A stretch of DNA of 64,000 nucleotides from Haberlea rhodopensis (Eukaryota; Streptophyta; Magnoliopsida; Lamiales; Gesneriaceae), in the NCBI GenBank assembly GCA_907163345.1, contig CAJQUN010000020.1, positions 5,825,722 through 5,889,721 of the forward strand, in the 5' to 3' direction. A model generated the notes under the pieces. It was not told where the DNA came from. It was given only the letters and a program-made list of their open reading frames with translations, and made no database searches. The translations under genes and the position numbers were made by a program. Of the stretch, positions 60,249-64,000 are shown piece by piece (position 1 is the stretch's first letter; every line of letters starts with the position of its first letter).

Positions 60249-60647
60249 CTGTTGGGTTTCCGTACCCCGGCGCCAGATCCAAACGCAGCGGAAATAATAC
60301 AATAAACAGATCTGACCCGGGGACGGTCGATCGCGCCTGATTCATATATTAAACATGCAAATATCAAATATAAATGCACGAAAAGAGATTACCGTTCACC
60401 GACGTGAATCTGATAGCGGTAGTCCCTCGAGTCCAATCAACCTGACCAGATCTACAAGCCAACACCAGTGCTAGTTTGATGTTGGCATTTCTATGAGAGT
60501 GAGTATAGAATGGAAAAATCACCTTAACCCTAGAGATGAACTTATATTTATAGGAGTCATGGTCAATTATTTGGGCTATGCTTATAAGGGTCCAACGGGC
60601 CAACAATTGGCCCATTGGCTTGTAGGGCATCTAATGCTAACACTCCT

Positions 60648-62151
60648 TTCAACTTTTCTATGGTCGACTGAATAGTATTAGGTAAAAAAAGTTCTTCAAG
60701 TATTTAGAAATGAGACATTTCCCATATTTAATTCTAAAAAATTAGGTATCTATAAAAAAAAATGGCGATTCGACGAAAAAATTGAAGTAGGTGTAAGAAA
60801 CAAAAGATCAAATATAATATCGCATGCAATAATTCCACAGTACACAAGATAATGTTGTATAAGGGTTTTATGGTTAGGCAGACAGCAATTCAATCTAATC
60901 AAATGGGATTTCCACTTAGCTATATTAAATTCGTCTCTCTTTGTTTGGCTACGTAATCCATCCAACTTTCTTAATTGATTGGTTGAATAAAATTTTTATT
61001 GCTTTTCATAATTATTCCCACTTTGGCTCTTGCAAGTATGCAAAAAAAAAAAAATTAAAAAAATTGCGGATAAAAATTAGCATTTTTACATGTGATTTTG
61101 TTAGAAAATATGTTAGGATAATTTGTTTACTACTATGCCAAAAATTATAATTGTTAATAGAGACGCAACTTTATTTTGTCGGTCTTCTTATGCTTTCCAC
61201 GGTATACCTCCATCCATTAGTGTACAAAGGAATTATTGGGTACGCCTATACCAACGAAATAAGAAAAATCTTGACACCAAAGATCAACCAAATTTGCAAT
61301 GTATTTCTTCATATACAGGTATGTAAATTAGTTCATCTTTGATTGTTCATTAAAAATACATCTTAGTTGATTGAACATATTTTCATCTAAATCTTAAATT
61401 CATTCTATAAATAATAAAAAAATGTGAATTTTTTGCAGCTCACTTAGCTGACAAGGTAGAGTGATCAATCATCTTTACGATTCTAACTAGTGGGTTCAAA
61501 GCATCAAACTCTAATACACATCTGCAATCCTCATCACAACACTGACTTTTGGGTTAGAGTACCCCTAAGTACTCTATATCAGTTAATTTTGTCATACGGA
61601 AAAAAAATCATAAAACAATTCAGTAGATACAATAGCTTATAGGCTGTTTAAAATAAATTAGTGAAACACAATCTTAATTTTCAAAATTAGTATCTTATTC
61701 ACTTGTTTAAATTTTTTTCTCTGAAATAATACTCAAAACATCATGTTTTTTATACACATAATTTAGTTTGTATTATTAAGATATGTGTATTAAACAGCAT
61801 AAACGAGCTAGGTTCACTTGTCTTGAACAGATATTCAATGCAAATGGTTAATAAATCAGGCCAAATTCATTGAAAATGACTAATATATTAACCTTTTGTC
61901 TTTACTATTGTTTAATTAATTAATCACAATCAATCAACAAATTATTAGTGGAATCATGATTTGGTTCAAATTTTAAGGTTTCTTTGGTATAATCACCCAT
62001 TTTGTGAAGGAATTAGATGTGTCCTTGTTAAATTATGTTCGAAGTATAGGGAAATAGAAGAATCATGCATTGTCCCACCCAAAGAGCGTGACTCTTCTAC
62101 CCAATTCAATTTACCTAATTACATGTTATCTTTAGATTATTTATGTGAGTA
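60648..62151. other. Intergenic DNA
   Basis: No protein gene recognised. Short open frames (61123-61342) have no domain. Contains a possible tRNA-derived sequence at 61440-61530. Confidence 0.45.
61440..61530 (+). repeat. Possible tRNA-derived SINE head
   Basis: TTAGCTGACAAGGTAGAGTG loosely resembles a tRNA A box. 40 bp later GGTTCAAAGC fits the B box consensus GWTCRANNC. It does not fold into a convincing tRNA. No poly(A) tail or target duplication was defined. Confidence 0.25.
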
Positions 62152-62493
62152 GTGGCAATTTATCTCGTATGATATTGCTAATAGACATTTTACACCATGT
62201 AGTTTGTAAAAATATGCATTTTTTCCCCATGCCGTATCGCTAATAGACACTTTAATCACATGTGGTTTGTAAATATACATTTTGCCCCATGTGGTTTGGA
62301 AAACATAGTACATTATCCCCACACGTCATCGACGGAAGGAGTATTTACACATATTCACAAGCAATAGGAGGGTAAACTGTCTATTTTCAAAACACATGGA
62401 GATAAAATGTCTATTTTGAAAACCACAGGGTAAACTGTCTATTTTCAAACCACATGGATTTAAGTTGCTTATCTGAGGGGTTTGTTGCCAAAA
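62152..62493 (-). repeat. Fold-back element, family B, copy 3
   Basis: 342 bp, inverted relative to the copy at 19250. It starts GTGGCAATTTATCTC and ends GGTTTGTTGCCAAAA. Left arm: GCTAATAGACATTTTAC, CATGTGGTTTGTAAATATAC. Right arm: GGTAAACTGTCTATTTTC (three times, with variants) and AAACCACATGG. The centre CCCCACACGTCATC is the inverse of the centre of copy 2. Confidence 0.72.
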
Positions 62494-62818
62494 CCATATA
62501 TCAGTTTGCAAAATAACCTGATCAAGTTGATTTAAAATAATTAAATTTTAACAAATTTTGTTGTATATTTCTTTAAAATAAGTATATATATATATAACAA
62601 AATTATCTAAATTAATTTAATTAATTATAGTAAAGTAAAACTGATGAATATCAATATTAACTGCTGATATATTAATATTTAAACAAAATTAGATTGCAAT
62701 TAATGAAACAATTTAATTTACACCATGTATAATATAATATTTATGCTGCATGAATTTGTCTTCGCATTTATAGGATTTTAAAGGAACTATGGTTAATCTC
62801 TTGACTAGTAATCACCTC
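62494..62818. other. AT-rich intergenic DNA
   Basis: Nothing recognised apart from short (TA)n runs. Includes the target octamer of the next element. Confidence 0.5.
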
Positions 62819-63070
62819 TAAGGGTGGGTGTCGGTGTCGGTGTCGGTGTCGGGGTTGGGTACCCGAAATTTTGGGTAGAATTTTTTACTACTCGAAATTT
62901 AAAATAGTTAGAAAAATATTAAATATATAAATACAAACATTTACTATATATTTAAAATAATAAATTATATATTTAAGTCGGGTTGTACACATACTACCCG
63001 ATCAGCGCCGATTTTTTTTTTTTTTTTTTGTAATACCCGATACCGGATTTGAAATAGATATTCACCCGTG
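62819..63070. mobile_element. hAT MITE, 252 bp, perfect 8-bp TSD
   Basis: Ends TAAGGGTGGGTGTCGG and ATATTCACCCGTG. The flanks are identical octamers ATCACCTC (62811-62818 and 63071-63078). The left end has four copies of GGTGTC. The right part holds TACCCGATACCGG, the inverse of the left GTATC/GGGTA words. A T-run lies at 63011-63028. It lies about 680 bp upstream of the aminotransferase start. Confidence 0.82.
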
Positions 63071-63630
63071 ATCACCTCAGCACTCTTTGCTCTCATCAAA
63101 ACAACTGTTTATAATATATATATTGAATTATCAAACAAGTAGTAGCAAAGATGGAAAGGATAACTATACCTGTATTATTTCTTGGTTTTCCATACCCTTG
63201 TATTTTAATCCATTCATGAAAATCCAATTCAAACAATATATTCCAACTATTGTTTTAATATCTTATTCCAGATATCATAATCTTATTGTTTTAATATCTT
63301 ATTCCAACCATAAATAATTTTTTTGGAAAATGTTGATTACAAAATTGATATCGTACAACCTAAAACAGCCAGAAGCATCTCACGACTTGCTTATTTGCTT
63401 CTGTTTTACTTACCTTTTGTTAGAGAAGCGATATCAGAAACAAGAAAATCAAACACCGAAAATATTTTTCTTTTGTTTGAAAGATAGATAAACACTTCTG
63501 AAAAGCATTTAAAAACACACCCTAAAACGACCAAAGCCTTATCCAAAGGGCAGGAAAAACGATGATCTATTTATTTATTACTAATTCCATAAAGAATATG
63601 GGTCCGAGAGCCGAAATTAGAGCATGTCCC

Positions 63631-63640
63631 TATATATATA
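63631..63640 (+). promoter_or_regulatory. TATA box of the aminotransferase gene
   Basis: TATATATATA, preceded by GTCCC and followed by CCCACGC, 111 bp before the start codon. With a start of transcription about 30 bp downstream the 5' UTR would be about 80-90 bp. Confidence 0.6.
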
Positions 63641-63750
63641 CCCACGCTTAATATTGTGTTTGTGTTCAAGTTTCTGTTTACTGATTCATTCTTCCATCTC
63701 CGACAATCTTTAAACAATTTTATTACACACACGAGGTATATGTAAGCAAT

Positions 63751-63984
63751 ATGAGGAGTCTTGTGATGAGGGCATATAGGGAACCGAGACATTTCGGAAC
63801 CTGCCGACGTTGGCTTACTCAAAGTGCCGATGCATGTATCACGGTGAACAACGAGGACATGATTCCTAAGATGCCACCCTTCAACTACACTCCGCCGGCG
63901 TACAACGGCCCTAAAGTGGACGAGATTTTGAAGAAGCGGAAAGAGTTTCTAAGCCCATCAATGTTTCACTTGTACAAAAAACCT
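63751..63984 (+). CDS. Alanine:glyoxylate aminotransferase 2-type, exon 1 (runs off right edge)
   Basis: The ATG at 63751 opens 78 codons that end at a clean splice donor (CCT|GTGAGT, 63985). The first 35 or so residues are basic and Arg-rich with no early acidic residues (MRSLVMRAYREPRHFGTCRR), as in mitochondrial presequences. Residues about 41-77 (MPPFNYTPPAYNGP, VDEILKKRKEFLSPSMF, LYKKP) match the conserved N-terminal block of plant AGT2 homologues, which are class III PLP-dependent aminotransferases. These transfer the amino group of alanine to glyoxylate, giving pyruvate and glycine. The active-site lysine lies far downstream, outside the window. The intron after KKP is phase 0. The frame is intact with a TATA box in place, so this is most likely a working host gene. 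Family assignment is from recognition of the N-terminal block only. Confidence 0.88.
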
Positions 63985-64000
63985 GTGAGTTACTTAACGT

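Larger units (their letters stand above)
52848..60642 (-). mobile_element. Complete copia element, 7,795 bp, identical LTRs, perfect TSD
   Basis: LTRs 52848-53240 and 60250-60642 are both 393 bp and I find no difference between them. The target-site duplication is CTCCT (52843-52847 and 60643-60647). The primer site lies left of the right LTR, so the element is on the minus strand, with 5' LTR at 60250-60642 and 3' LTR at 52848-53240. The purine tract is at 53241-53251. Despite this fresh-looking structure the interior contains only scrambled pol relics. It therefore probably moved recently with proteins supplied by another element. Confidence 0.92.

Noticed and set aside
59733..60305. Plus-strand frame of 190 codons in the copia leader
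   Set aside because: It is antisense to the element, runs into the primer site and LTR, and is open only because the DNA is GC-rich.
61440..61530. True tRNA gene
   Set aside because: The B box fits but the A box is poor and no cloverleaf pairing can be drawn. Kept only as a weak SINE candidate.
1..64000. CRISPR-like arrays
   Set aside because: The short regular repeats seen are degenerate, mirrored or within retroelements. The DNA is plant nuclear, so CRISPR is not expected.

Overview
The window is plant nuclear DNA from a dicot. It is AT-rich, its two host genes sit at the very edges, and almost everything between them is nested, decayed transposable elements. The bases for calling it a plant are a DUF688 protein at the left edge, a plant mitochondrial alanine:glyoxylate aminotransferase 2-type first exon at the right edge, Ty1/copia and Ty3/gypsy-like LTR elements with a plant tRNA-Met primer site, hAT/Tip100 and Mutator elements, and an endogenous pararetrovirus. 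The ORF downstream of pol in the Sirevirus-like element resembles, from memory only, predicted proteins common in Gesneriaceae (Dorcoceras). I therefore lean to Lamiales, possibly Gesneriaceae, as an inference that has not been checked.

Layout. 1-573: 5' part of a DUF688 gene on the minus strand. 0.6-9.4 kb: non-coding DNA with a Stowaway-like MITE, two fold-back elements of one family, degenerate TRIM-like repeats and a solo LTR. 9.4-14.6 kb: a copia 5' LTR with primer site and leader, then a broken Mutator-like transposase and an array of palindromes. 15-20 kb: a fold-back element split by a hAT MITE, a 138-bp Mutator-type MITE, a 3.06-kb hAT element with perfect 8-bp target-site duplications, and a second fold-back copy. 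20.26-20.64 kb: two exon-like blocks of a possible plastid-targeted host gene. 20.8-29.0 kb: a gypsy-type LTR element with no recognisable coding DNA and a truncated 3' LTR. 29.0-39.0 kb: a minus-strand Sirevirus-like copia element (gag, pol, extra 3' ORF, 5' LTR) with a 1.5-kb solo LTR inside its reverse transcriptase. 39.0-39.6 kb: a copia LTR fragment abutting an unidentified host-like terminal exon. 40.0-45.0 kb: a hAT MITE and two copia relics, one inserted in the other. 45.6-50.6 kb: an endogenous florendovirus-like pararetrovirus broken by stops, frameshifts and a second solo LTR of the 1.5-kb family. 52-61 kb: a hAT MITE and a complete minus-strand copia element with identical LTRs but dead pol. 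61-64 kb: a third fold-back copy, another hAT MITE, and the aminotransferase promoter and first exon.

Apart from the two edge genes, no reading frame in the window looks intact and functional. The interest lies in structure: clean target-site duplications that give the order of insertion, two new-looking fold-back families built of short repeats, a retroelement copied recently despite dead coding DNA, a possible host gene split by about 18.7 kb of retrotransposons, and a pararetrovirus relic whose promoter and polyadenylation signal remain readable.
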